64,000 bases of DNA from Sphingobium fluviale (lineage in GTDB: Bacteria > Pseudomonadota > Alphaproteobacteria > Sphingomonadales > Sphingomonadaceae): contig NZ_SBKP01000002.1 of NCBI RefSeq assembly GCF_004122115.1, positions 124,001 to 188,000 of the forward strand. The letters run 5' to 3'. Shown piece after piece: positions 8,355 through 16,829 of this stretch. The translations under genes were made by a program, and so were the position numbers. Each line of letters starts with the position of its first letter. Within the stretch, counting starts at the first letter, position 1. The notes under the pieces are model-generated. The model saw only the letters and a program-made list of their open reading frames with translations. It was not told the origin of the DNA and made no database searches.

Positions 8355-8715
8355 TCGGTCAGGAGTATCCGGCCAAATCCGGACAGCCAATGATCGGAAG
8401 GGGAGTGGTCAACTTTGCTTGGATTTCCTCGACTATCCGCAGCTCAATCCCGTTAGCGAAGGGAGTATCCGGCCAAATCCGGCCAAATCCGGCCACGTTT
8501 CGAAGGGGCTAAGGAGCAGGTAAAACGATCGGCATACGCTCATGCGATGCAAAAATGGTGCTTCCTATGTGATTACATTCGCCAAAACGGCCGTCAAAAA
8601 AGTTACTTTTTCCATTTTTTAATCAAGATGTTATATGACTTTTGCGCCTAAAATCTGGTACTTCCGCTATCGAAAGCGGTGAGGCGAGGCGCAGACCGCG
8701 CCTGATCGGAGCCGC
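8355..8715. repeat. Intergenic stretch with ATCCGGCCAA direct repeats and AT-rich spacer
   Basis: No gene was recognised. GGAGTATCCGGCCAAATCCGG occurs at 8362-8382 and again exactly 100 bases later at 8462-8482. The second copy expands into three tandem 10-bp units (ATCCGGCCAA, ATCCGGCCAA, ATCCGGCCAC; 8467-8496). From about 8530 to 8660 the sequence becomes strongly AT-rich compared with both flanks. Two small stems follow: CCGCT/AGCGG at 8664-8679 and AGGCGC/GCGCCT at 8687-8703. The second stem may end the leftward gene beyond it. The change in composition marks a plausible right border of the mobile region. Confidence 0.6.
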
Positions 8716-9270
8716 TCAGTTCGCCGGTTTGGTGACGTCGACCTTTTCAACCCATTCCGGGTAGAAGCTCGGCTCGCGGTTGGACCATCCGATAGCCGTT
8801 GCCGCCGCTTCGCTGATCGACTGCAGCAGCAGGCGGCGCTTGTCGGGGTGGAGATTGGGCAAGCTTGCCGCGGCGCAGAAAGCACCGGGCAGCCATGGCC
8901 GCGCACCCGCGCCAAGCAGGCGCTCATAAAGAAACCGGTAGGCCGAAAAGCTCGATAGCCTGTCCTGCCCCAGATCAAAGGCGGAAATGGTGATGAGCGG
9001 GGCCATAAACGGCTCCATCTGCTCAAGCCCGCTGTCGTCCGGCACGATGGTGCGCAGGTCTTGAATGCGCTCATAGACGCGGGCCTGTGCGCGGATACTG
9101 GCAGCTTCTACCACATCGCGGCACCACAGCTCCATTGCATCGGCACGATGAAAGGCAACATCGAGGGAGCGGCGAATATAACGCTGGGTAGCAGCGGGAA
9201 AGCTCGCGAACTCGCGCATCTCCGCCAAGGTGATTGTGCCGTCTGCAGGTTTGCCGCTCATCATACCCAT
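8716..9270 (-). CDS. Hypothetical protein
   Basis: Predicted soluble protein of 184 aa that I do not recognise. ATG 9270 is chosen because GGAGGG lies 8 bases upstream; a start at 9321 would add a basic non-conserved leader. The sequence is mostly helical, with TLAEMREFASFPAATQRYI near the N-terminus and FSAYRFLYERLLGAG in the middle. It has no signal peptide or membrane segment. Codon use resembles the core genes to its right, so it is probably chromosomal and not part of the mobile element. Confidence 0.7.
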   Translation of the reverse strand: MGMMSGKPADGTITLAEMREFASFPAATQRYIRRSLDVAFHRADAMELWCRDVVEAASIRAQARVYERIQDLRTIVPDDSGLEQMEPFMAPLITISAFDLGQDRLSSFSAYRFLYERLLGAGARPWLPGAFCAAASLPNLHPDKRRLLLQSISEAAATAIGWSNREPSFYPEWVEKVDVTKPAN

Positions 9271-9448
9271 TGGTTGTTCCCTCCGAACCTTCCCAACTCG
9301 GACTATCCATCTTATGCGCACACAGCGGTTAGCAAAGGCTTAAGCATGTGTTGTCTGATGTTAATGTGGAAAAATGCTGCATTGCAACATAAATTTATGA
9401 TCAAGCAGATCAGATTGGCACAGGTGGAGATTGCGCTAGTGCCCCTTA

Positions 9449-9463
9449 GAACATATATGGAAC
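9449..9463 (+). promoter_or_regulatory. LexA (SOS) box of uvrA
   Basis: GAAC-N7-GAAC (GAACATATATGGAAC) is an exact match to the alphaproteobacterial LexA operator GTTC-N7-GTTC read on the other strand. It lies 58 bases upstream of the uvrA start, a position where LexA would block RNA polymerase. Repression of uvrA by LexA is known in alphaproteobacteria; use of this site here is inferred. Confidence 0.88.
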
Positions 9464-9521
9464 GCTCGCAGCGCCTGATATTGCTTATTTTTGCGGCGAA
9501 ACACCAGTTACGGACCTCTTC

Positions 9522-12413
9522 ATGCTGACCCATATCAAAGTGCGCGGCGCGCGCGAGCATAACCTCAAGGGCGTGGATATCGATCTGCCGCGAGATCGCC
9601 TGATTGTCATCACCGGCCTCTCCGGCTCCGGCAAATCGAGCCTCGCGTTCGATACCATCTATGCCGAGGGCCAGCGCCGCTATGTCGAGTCGCTGTCCGC
9701 TTATGCGCGCCAGTTTCTGGAGATGATGCAGAAGCCGGATGTCGAGCATATCGATGGCCTCTCTCCAGCCATCTCTATCGAGCAGAAAACGACCAGCCGC
9801 AATCCACGCTCCACCGTCGCCACCGTGACGGAGATATACGACTATATGCGCCTTCTGTGGGCGCGGGTCGGCATCCCCTATTCTCCCGCGACCGGCCTGC
9901 CGATCTCGGCGCAGACGGTGAGCCAGATGGTCGACCGGGTGATGCAGTTGCCGGAAGGCACACGCATCTATCTGCTCGCGCCCGTGGTGCGCGGCCGCAA
10001 GGGCGAATATCGCAAGGAACTGGCCGAGTGGCAGAAGGCGGGCTTCACCCGCGTGCGGATCGATGGTGAGTTTTATGGCATCGAGGACGCGCCCGTGCTC
10101 GACAAGAAATACAAGCACGACATTGAGGTGGTGGTTGATCGCATCGCGGTGAAGGACGACATCGGCACCCGTCTGGCGGACAGTTTCGAGACGGCGCTGA
10201 AGCTGGCCGAGGGGCTGGCATACGTCGATCTGGCCGACGGCATTGTGCCGGGGCGCGAGGCCGAGGTGGCGGATGGGGGCGCGATGAAGGGCGCGGGCAT
10301 CCCCGCGAACCGCATCGTCTTTTCCGAGAAGTTCGCCTGCCCGGTTTCCGGCTTCACGCTGGCGGAGGTCGAGCCGCGGTTGTTCAGCTTCAACGCGCCA
10401 CAGGGCGCCTGCCCGGCCTGCGACGGGTTGGGCGAGAAACTGTTGTTCGATGAGCAGCTTGTGGTGCCCAACGAGGCGCTGTCCCTCAAAAAGGGAGCGA
10501 TCGTGCCCTGGGCGAAATCCAACCCGCCTTCGCCTTACTATATGCAGGTGCTGGAAAGCCTCGCCAAGGCCTATGGCTTCAGGCTCGATACGCCATGGGC
10601 GGAGCTGCCCGGCGAGGTGCGGCTCATCATCCTGCACGGCACCGGCGGCAAGCCTGTGCAGCTCACCTTCAAGGACGGGCGCAAGGAATATAGCGTCAAC
10701 AAACCGTTCGAAGGCGTGATCGGCAATCTCAACCGCCGCATTCTCCAGACAGACAGCGCGTGGATGCGCGAGGAGCTGGGGAAGTATCAGACTGCGCAAC
10801 CCTGCGAAACATGCAACGGTGCGCGCCTCAAGCCGGAGGCGCTTTCGGTCAAGATCGCGGGTGAGGATATTTCGATCCCTACCCGCCGCAGCGTGGTGGA
10901 TGCGCTGGCATGGTTCACGGACCTGCCGCGTCATCTCACCGATCAGCAGAACCAGATCGCCAAGGCGATACTGAAGGAGATCATCGAGCGTCTGGGCTTT
11001 TTGAACAATGTTGGCCTCGATTATCTCAACCTCGATCGTACATCCGGCACCCTTTCCGGCGGGGAGAGCCAGCGTATCCGCCTGGCGTCGCAAATCGGCT
11101 CCGGCCTGTCAGGCGTGCTCTATGTGCTCGACGAACCCAGCATCGGCCTGCACCAGCGCGACAACGACATGCTGCTCGCCACGCTGAAACGCCTGCGGGA
11201 CCTCGGCAACACCGTGCTGGTGGTGGAGCATGACGAGGATGCGATCCGCGCGGCGGACTATGTCGTCGATATGGGGCCGGGCGCGGGCGTGCATGGCGGC
11301 GAGGTGGTGGCACAGGGGACGCTTGAGGATATTCTCACCGCAACCGGCAGCCTCACCGCCGATTACCTCAACGGCACCCGTGAAATCGCCGTGCCGAAAA
11401 AGCGGCGCAAGGGCAGTGGCAAGAAGGTGACGGTGCATAATGCCCGCGCTAACAATCTGCGCGGGGTGACGGCGAGCATTCCGCTGGGCACCTTCACCTG
11501 CATCACCGGCGTATCCGGCTCCGGCAAATCGAGCTTTACGATCGACACGCTTTATGCGGCCGCCGCGCGGACATTGAATGGCGCGCGCATCATCGCGGGC
11601 GCGTATGACAGGATCACGGGCCTTGAGCATTGCGACAAGGTGATCGACATCGACCAGTCGCCGATTGGCCGCACGCCACGCTCCAACCCCGCGACCTATA
11701 CCGGCGCCTTCACCAACATCCGCGACTGGTTTGCGGGCCTGCCGGAAGCCCAGGCGCGCGGATATAAGCCGGGGCGTTTTTCCTTCAACGTCAAGGGCGG
11801 GCGCTGTGAGACCTGCACCGGCGACGGCCTCATCAAGATTGAGATGCACTTCCTGCCCGATGTCTATGTCACCTGCGAGGCGTGCCACGGCAAACGCTAT
11901 AACCGCGAGACGCTGGAGGTGAAGTTCAAAGGGATGAGCATCGCCGATGTGCTCGACATGACGGTGGAAGATGCGGTCGAGTTTTTCAAGGCGGTGCCGC
12001 CGATCCGAGACAAGATGGCTATGCTGGCCGAGGTGGGGCTGGGCTATGTCAAGGTCGGCCAGCAGGCGACGACGCTGTCTGGTGGCGAGGCGCAGCGGGT
12101 GAAGCTCGCCAAGGAACTCAGCCGCCGCGCCACCGGCAACACGCTGTATATCCTGGATGAACCGACGACCGGCCTACACTTCGAGGATGTGCGCAAATTG
12201 CTGGAAGTGCTGCACGCGTTGGTGGAGCAGGGCAACAGCGTGGTGGTGATCGAGCATAATCTCGATGTCATCAAGACGGCGGACTGGATCATCGACCTGG
12301 GGCCGGAAGGCGGCGTGAAGGGCGGGGAAATCGTGGCCGAAGGCACCCCGGAGCAGGTGGTGAAGGAGAAGCGGAGCTATACGGGACGGTATCTGGCGCA
12401 GCTGCTGCGCTGA
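9522..12413 (+). CDS. uvrA: Excinuclease ABC subunit A
   Basis: Damage-recognition ATPase of nucleotide excision repair that loads UvrB on lesions. The 963-aa length is normal. It carries two ABC modules, with Walker A at residues 32-40 (GLSGSGKSS) and again in the second half ([10 protein letters not shown]), signatures [14 protein letters not shown] and [15 protein letters not shown], and Walker B followed by DEPSIGLHQ and DEPTTGLHF. The second zinc module is complete (CETC and CEAC). In the first, the usual second Cys is Ser (CPVSGF), while CPACDG is intact. It stands alone under a LexA box; no strong Shine-Dalgarno is visible. Confidence 0.98.
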   Translation: MLTHIKVRGAREHNLKGVDIDLPRDRLIVITGLSGSGKSSLAFDTIYAEGQRRYVESLSAYARQFLEMMQKPDVEHIDGLSPAISIEQKTTSRNPRSTVATVTEIYDYMRLLWARVGIPYSPATGLPISAQTVSQMVDRVMQLPEGTRIYLLAPVVRGRKGEYRKELAEWQKAGFTRVRIDGEFYGIEDAPVLDKKYKHDIEVVVDRIAVKDDIGTRLADSFETALKLAEGLAYVDLADGIVPGREAEVADGGAMKGAGIPANRIVFSEKFACPVSGFTLAEVEPRLFSFNAPQGACPACDGLGEKLLFDEQLVVPNEALSLKKGAIVPWAKSNPPSPYYMQVLESLAKAYGFRLDTPWAELPGEVRLIILHGTGGKPVQLTFKDGRKEYSVNKPFEGVIGNLNRRILQTDSAWMREELGKYQTAQPCETCNGARLKPEALSVKIAGEDISIPTRRSVVDALAWFTDLPRHLTDQQNQIAKAILKEIIERLGFLNNVGLDYLNLDRTSGTLSGGESQRIRLASQIGSGLSGVLYVLDEPSIGLHQRDNDMLLATLKRLRDLGNTVLVVEHDEDAIRAADYVVDMGPGAGVHGGEVVAQGTLEDILTATGSLTADYLNGTREIAVPKKRRKGSGKKVTVHNARANNLRGVTASIPLGTFTCITGVSGSGKSSFTIDTLYAAAARTLNGARIIAGAYDRITGLEHCDKVIDIDQSPIGRTPRSNPATYTGAFTNIRDWFAGLPEAQARGYKPGRFSFNVKGGRCETCTGDGLIKIEMHFLPDVYVTCEACHGKRYNRETLEVKFKGMSIADVLDMTVEDAVEFFKAVPPIRDKMAMLAEVGLGYVKVGQQATTLSGGEAQRVKLAKELSRRATGNTLYILDEPTTGLHFEDVRKLLEVLHALVEQGNSVVVIEHNLDVIKTADWIIDLGPEGGVKGGEIVAEGTPEQVVKEKRSYTGRYLAQLLR

Positions 12414-12494
12414 GGCAGCAAGACTACTTCACGCAACTTATCGCTCCTTTGCGGGTTTAACCGGGACATGTTCCTACCCCCAAGGAGAGATACC

Positions 12495-12845
12495 ATGCCC
12501 CAGTCCCTCAAATCCCGCGCGATGCTCTCGCTCTGCGCCCTGTCAGCCCTGCCGCTTGCGGCGTGCGCCGGCTATGGCGATGACCGTCCCCGTTATGCTG
12601 ACAGGGGCTATAATGACGGCTATGTGCTGCGCGACGATGACCAGATTTATCGCGACGCCAACGGCAATTATTATTGCAAGAAGCCCGATGGCACGACCGG
12701 CCTGATCGTCGGCGGCATTGCGGGCGGCGTGTTGGGCAACGTGATCGCGCCGGGTGGCAGCAAGACGCTGGGCACGATATTGGGCGCAGCCGGCGGTGCG
12801 CTCGCGGGCCGGGCGATTGATCGCAACAACGTGCGCTGCAAGTAA
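12495..12845 (+). CDS. Glycine-zipper 2TM lipoprotein (17-kDa antigen-like)
   Basis: Small envelope protein of 116 aa. ATG 12495 has AAGGAGAG just upstream. The signal peptide ends in the lipobox LAAC (LSALPLAACAGYG), so it is probably a lipoprotein. A Tyr/Asp-rich segment follows. The C-terminal glycine zipper (GLIVGGIAGGVLGNVIA, GTILGAAGGALAGRAID) is the 2TM motif of the rickettsial 17-kDa surface antigen/SlyB-like family. A role in outer-membrane integrity is assumed for such proteins; no partner is apparent from the neighbours. Confidence 0.85.
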   Translation: MPQSLKSRAMLSLCALSALPLAACAGYGDDRPRYADRGYNDGYVLRDDDQIYRDANGNYYCKKPDGTTGLIVGGIAGGVLGNVIAPGGSKTLGTILGAAGGALAGRAIDRNNVRCK

Positions 12846-12882
12846 CAAGCACAAGGTGGTGGCGCGGGTATAGAGAGCGCCG

Positions 12883-13698
12883 CTACTGTTGGCATTGCGC
12901 GCAATAAAAGGTGCTGCGTCCGCCGTCCGCGCGGCGCTGCACCGGCGCGGCGCAGGCGGGACAATCTTCACCCTCGCGCCCGTATACGCGCCACTGCTTG
13001 GCGAAGTAGCCCAGCTCGCCATCGGGCCGGGCGTAATCGCGCAGGGTGGAACCGCCCGCGAGGATCGCAGCCGCCAGCACGTCGCGGATCGCCTGCACTA
13101 ATGCGGTGAGCTTGACGGGCTTGATCCGCCCCGCCGCCATATTCGGCGCGATGCCCGCCATATGCAGCGCCTCGCACACATAGATATTCCCCAGCCCCGC
13201 GACCACGCGCTGATCGAGCAGTGCGGCCTTGATTGCAGTGGCTTTGCCATTGAGGGCCGCCGCCAGCGCTGTGGCCGTGAAGCCATCGCCCAGCGGCTCC
13301 GGCCCCATGCGCGTGAACGGCGGATAGTCCGCCAGCGCATCGGCCCGTATCAGATCGACAAAGCCGAAGCGACGTGGATCGCACAAGGCCAGCCGTCGCC
13401 CGGCTTCCGTTTCCAGCACCAGATGGTCATGCTTGCCCAGCTCATCCGGGTCCACCCGCCACCGGCCAGACATGCCGAGGTGAAAGATCATCATATCTCC
13501 CCGGTCGGTCTCTATCAGCCCATATTTGGCGCGGCGGCCAAGGCTGGACACGCGCGCACCCGTCAGGCGCTGGCGCAGATCAGGCGGGAAGGGTGTGCGC
13601 AGGTCCGCCCGGCGCGGCTCGACCCGCGCCAGCACCTGCCCCTCCAGAACGGATCGCAATCCTGCGACGGTGGTTTCGACTTCGGGAAGCTCTGGCAT
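12883..13698 (-). CDS. mutM: Formamidopyrimidine-DNA glycosylase (MutM/Fpg)
   Basis: Bifunctional glycosylase/AP lyase that removes 8-oxoguanine and formamidopyrimidines. The protein is 271 aa. The N-terminus MPELPEVET supplies the catalytic Pro (after Met removal) and Glu. GRRAKYGLI holds the catalytic Lys. The helix-two-turn-helix GLGNIYVCEALH is present. The C-terminus ends with the zinc finger CPAC ... CAQC. Divergently transcribed from ubiE, with only 53 bases between starts. The mutM-ubiE-ubiB order is conserved in many alphaproteobacteria. Confidence 0.97.
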   Translation of the reverse strand: MPELPEVETTVAGLRSVLEGQVLARVEPRRADLRTPFPPDLRQRLTGARVSSLGRRAKYGLIETDRGDMMIFHLGMSGRWRVDPDELGKHDHLVLETEAGRRLALCDPRRFGFVDLIRADALADYPPFTRMGPEPLGDGFTATALAAALNGKATAIKAALLDQRVVAGLGNIYVCEALHMAGIAPNMAAGRIKPVKLTALVQAIRDVLAAAILAGGSTLRDYARPDGELGYFAKQWRVYGREGEDCPACAAPVQRRADGGRSTFYCAQCQQ

Positions 13699-13751
13699 AA
13701 TCCCGTGCTTAGCCGCTTCCCACGACGATAAACAGGGGCTAGAGACGGGCC

Positions 13752-14483
13752 ATGAACGAAACGGTTTCCTTTGGCTATCGCGAGGTCGATGCCAGCGAAA
13801 AAGCTGGCATGGTGCGCCAGGTCTTCTCTGGCGTGGCAGGCAGCTATGACCTGATGAACGACGCTATGTCTTTTGGCGCGCACCGGCTGTGGAAGGACCA
13901 GTTTGTCGCGCGGGTGAAGCCGCGTGCGGGCGAGGCGATCCTCGATATGGCGGGCGGCACCGGCGACATTGCCTTCCGTCTCGCCAAGGCGGGCGCGGCG
14001 GTGACGGTGGCAGATATCAACCCGGAGATGCTGGCTGTCGGGCAACAGCGCGCCGGGAAACGCCAATTATCAGGCCTCCTATGGTCAGAGCAGAACGCCG
14101 AGGCGCTGAGCTTTGCCGATCGCTCGTTTGACGCATACACGATCGCCTTCGGCATCCGCAACGTCACCTTCATCGACAAGGCCTTGGCCGAGGCGCACAG
14201 GGTGCTGAACTATGGCGGGCGCTTCTTTTGTCTGGAGTTTTCCACCTGCGTCTGGCCGGGCTTTGCCGAGATATATGATGCCTACTCGCACCGGCTGGTG
14301 CCCAAGATTGGCAAGGCACTAGCGAAGGATGAGGAGAGCTATCGCTACCTTATCGAGTCAATCCGCCGCTTTCCGCCGATGCCGGAGTTTGAGCGCATGA
14401 TCCGTGCGGCGGGTTTTGCGCAGACGAAGGTAGAGCCGATCTTGGGCGGGCTGGTCGCGATCCATTCGGGCTGGAAAGTATGA
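13752..14483 (+). CDS. ubiE: Ubiquinone/menaquinone C-methyltransferase
   Basis: SAM-dependent C-methyltransferase of ubiquinone synthesis, acting on the 2-polyprenyl-6-methoxy-benzoquinol ring (and on demethylmenaquinone where present). The 243-aa protein has the SAM-binding motif LDMAGGTGDIAFRLA, the family block YDLMNDAMSFGAHRLWKD near residue 35, and FGIRNV followed by ALAEAHRVLNYGGRF. It lies directly before ubiB (49-base gap), forming a ubiquinone operon. Confidence 0.96.
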   Translation: MNETVSFGYREVDASEKAGMVRQVFSGVAGSYDLMNDAMSFGAHRLWKDQFVARVKPRAGEAILDMAGGTGDIAFRLAKAGAAVTVADINPEMLAVGQQRAGKRQLSGLLWSEQNAEALSFADRSFDAYTIAFGIRNVTFIDKALAEAHRVLNYGGRFFCLEFSTCVWPGFAEIYDAYSHRLVPKIGKALAKDEESYRYLIESIRRFPPMPEFERMIRAAGFAQTKVEPILGGLVAIHSGWKV

Positions 14484-14532
14484 ACGGCTCAGTCGTTCAT
14501 GTCCCTGCGATGGCGGGGATCCAGATAATTTC

Positions 14533-16077
14533 ATGACCTCCCATGTCACCCACCTCTGGCGCCTGCTGAAATGGGGGCGCATCCTCGCTCGCCATGGTGC
14601 GCTGATGGGCATCGAGCGCGATGTGAACACGCCCGCGCCGGTGCGCCGCCTTGTGCGCATCGCCCGGCTTGGCGCGCGGGTGCCGAAGCAGCCGCGCTAT
14701 GCCGAGGCGTTTCAGGCGATTGGGCCCGCGGCGATCAAGCTGGGGCAGACGCTCGCGACCCGGCCCGATCTGGTGGGAGAGGCCGCCGCGCGGGATCTGC
14801 TCACGCTTCAGGACGCGCTGCCGCCTCTGCCCTTCCCTGCCATTCGAGCCGCGGTGGAGAGCGCGCTGGGCCAGCCGCTTGAGGCGCTCTACGCCCGGTT
14901 CGATGAAGTGGCGGTGGGCGCCGCCTCAATCGCGCAGGTCCATCGGGCGCAAACGACCGACGGGCGGGACGTGGCGGTGAAGGTGCTGCGCCCCGGTATC
15001 ACGGAGCAGTTCGCGCGGGACATCGCGACATACGAATGGGCGGCTGCGCATCTGGAGCAACTGGGCGGAGAGGCGAAGAGGCTGCGCCCGCGCCTCGTGA
15101 TCGCCAATCTCAAACGCTGGACCGCGCGCGAGCTGGACTTGCGGCGGGAGGCGGCTTCGTCTTCCGAGCTGGCCGAGGCGATGGCGGCGGAGGCGGGCTA
15201 TGTGGTGCCGGAGATCGACTGGGACCGCACCACCGGCAAGGTGATGACGATGGCGTGGATCGACGGCATCAAGATATCTGACCGCGAGGCGATCATCGCC
15301 GCCGGGCATGACCCGAAGGCGCTGGCCGCGCGGCTGGTGAACACGTTTCTGCGGCAGGCGATTGCCGAGGGCTTTTTCCACGCGGATATGCATCAGGGCA
15401 ATTTGTTCGTGACGCCGGACGGGCGGATCGCGGCGATTGACTTTGGCATCATGGGGCGGATCAACCGGCAGGCGCGGCTGTGGCTGGCCGAGATACTTTA
15501 TGGCCTGATTACAGGCAATTACCGCCGCGTGGCAGAGATTCATTTCGAGGCGCAATATGTGCCCGCGCATCATGATGTCGCGGAATTCGCCACTGCGCTG
15601 CGGGCGGTGGGCGAGCCGATGCGGGGAAAGCCGGTGAAGGAGCTGAGCGTCGGCCAGATGCTCGACGGCCTCTTCGCGATCACCCGCGACTTTGACATGG
15701 AGACGCAGCCGCACCTGCTGTTGCTGCAAAAGACGATGGTGATGGTCGAGGGCGTCGCCACGGCGTTGGACCCCGATATCAATATGTGGGAGACGAGCGG
15801 GCCCTATGTTTCCGCCTGGCTGCGCGACGAGCTGGGGCCGGAGGCAAAGGTGGCGGATGCGCTGGTGGACAACTGGCGCACGCTGATGCGCCTGCCCGAT
15901 CTCGTCCGCCGGATCGAGGACCGCTACCCCGCCCCCGGCGGCGCGCCCCCGCCCCCGCCCCCGCCCTTGCCCGACGTGCGGCTCATGACATGGCAACCCG
16001 GCTGGTTCGTCCGCTATGGCGCGGTGGCGCTTGGCGCGGCGGCCATCGGCGCGGGCCTGATGCGGGCGGTGGGTTAA
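14533..16077 (+). CDS. ubiB: Ubiquinone biosynthesis ABC1-type ATPase/kinase-like protein
   Basis: Atypical protein-kinase-like ATPase (ABC1/ADCK family) needed for ubiquinone synthesis, anchored to the inner membrane. The protein is 514 aa. The family KxGQ motif is in AIKLGQTLATRPDL. The Ala-rich nucleotide loop is AAASIAQVH, the catalytic core includes FHADMHQGNLF, and IDFGIMGRI is the DFG-like metal motif. A Pro-rich linker (about residues 475-485) leads to a C-terminal membrane hairpin (VALGAAAIGAGLMRAV). It ends the core segment just ahead of the GTA cluster. Confidence 0.96.
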   Translation: MTSHVTHLWRLLKWGRILARHGALMGIERDVNTPAPVRRLVRIARLGARVPKQPRYAEAFQAIGPAAIKLGQTLATRPDLVGEAAARDLLTLQDALPPLPFPAIRAAVESALGQPLEALYARFDEVAVGAASIAQVHRAQTTDGRDVAVKVLRPGITEQFARDIATYEWAAAHLEQLGGEAKRLRPRLVIANLKRWTARELDLRREAASSSELAEAMAAEAGYVVPEIDWDRTTGKVMTMAWIDGIKISDREAIIAAGHDPKALAARLVNTFLRQAIAEGFFHADMHQGNLFVTPDGRIAAIDFGIMGRINRQARLWLAEILYGLITGNYRRVAEIHFEAQYVPAHHDVAEFATALRAVGEPMRGKPVKELSVGQMLDGLFAITRDFDMETQPHLLLLQKTMVMVEGVATALDPDINMWETSGPYVSAWLRDELGPEAKVADALVDNWRTLMRLPDLVRRIEDRYPAPGGAPPPPPPPLPDVRLMTWQPGWFVRYGAVALGAAAIGAGLMRAVG

Positions 16078-16117
16078 GCCTCCTCTCGCAAAATAACCAA
16101 ATAGGAAAAATTCTTCT

Positions 16118-16212
16118 GTCCTACAGCGTCACGCTCAGGCTAGGACGACAGGCATGATGGCGAATCGCGTCGAGGGGGACGGGCCGGGGCGGAAGCGTTC
16201 CGGCCCGTCCCC
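16118..16212 (+). promoter_or_regulatory. Leader of the GTA cluster with nested inverted repeats
   Basis: Between ubiB and the first GTA gene. GTCCTA (16118-16123) and TAGGAC (16141-16146) form a spaced inverted repeat. 16175-16187 (GGGGACGGGCCGG) pairs perfectly with 16200-16212 around a 12-base loop. There is no T-run, so a simple terminator is unlikely. The stem ends 26 bases before the proposed first start codon. A regulator site or mRNA leader structure controlling GTA entry is an inference. Confidence 0.45.
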
Positions 16213-16238
16213 GCTTGTGGCGCGGATGCGGAGGCATG

Positions 16239-16829
16239 ATGGCAGGGAAGGAACGCACCGAACCGGAACAGGGCGCGGGCAAGCCAGCGGGCATGAAGCT
16301 GTGGGTGCAGCAGCGCGGACCGGGCGAGCCTGCCCGCGCGCAATATTACCGGCCGCGCAAAAGCAGTTGGACGGGCAAGAAAATGGCGCAGTTTCTCGAT
16401 GTGCTGCGCGCGACATCGAACGTGACCGAGGCCTGCCGCGCGGTGAAGATGGATATTTCCGGCGCCTATGCGTTGCGCAAGAAAGACCCGGCCTTCGCGG
16501 CTGGCTGGGCCGAGGCGCTGGAGCAGGGCTATGCCGAGCTGGAGATGCTGCTGCTGCGCCAGTCGATCCACGGATCGGAGATTACCGAACAGGTCGACGA
16601 CGGCAATACAGACGGCAAGAAAAAAACCAAAACGGTTCACAGCTACCCGCACAGCATGGCGCTGAGGCTGCTGATGGCGCACAAGGGCGCGGTCGACGCC
16701 TATCGCGCCGAGCAGGGAATAGACCGGCCCGGCAGCGATGCGCTGCATGCCGAGATTCGCGCAAAGATCGCGCTTGTCCGGGCGCGGAGTGACGGGAACG
16801 GTTCCGGTGAAGGGAATGAAAATGCATGA
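16239..16829 (+). CDS. GTA small-terminase-like protein (gp1 position)
   Basis: Predicted DNA-binding packaging subunit, 196 aa. It contains a helix-turn-helix-like segment typical of phage small terminases (KMAQFLDVLRATSNVTEACRAV, then MDISGAYALRKKDPAFAAGW). A basic linker and a C-terminal helix follow. ATG 16239 or the adjacent ATG 16236 fits a GGAGG site; the exact start is uncertain. It overlaps the large terminase start by 4 bases. Position and fold support gp1 of a GTA; sequence similarity to the R. capsulatus protein cannot be tested here. Confidence 0.8.
   Translation: MAGKERTEPEQGAGKPAGMKLWVQQRGPGEPARAQYYRPRKSSWTGKKMAQFLDVLRATSNVTEACRAVKMDISGAYALRKKDPAFAAGWAEALEQGYAELEMLLLRQSIHGSEITEQVDDGNTDGKKKTKTVHSYPHSMALRLLMAHKGAVDAYRAEQGIDRPGSDALHAEIRAKIALVRARSDGNGSGEGNENA

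Noticed and set aside
8361..8500. Direct repeats considered as a CRISPR array
   Set aside because: Units are only 10 bp and tandem, without unique spacers of regular length or cas genes.
9312..11093. Long minus-strand open frame of 593 codons opposite uvrA
   Set aside because: It is antisense to a well-supported uvrA, rich in Arg/His/Gly from GC-biased third positions, with no domain or ribosome site.
16154..16792. Alternative frame overlapping the small terminase
   Set aside because: The frame at 16239-16829 has the helix-turn-helix pattern and the correct overlap with the large terminase; this one does not.
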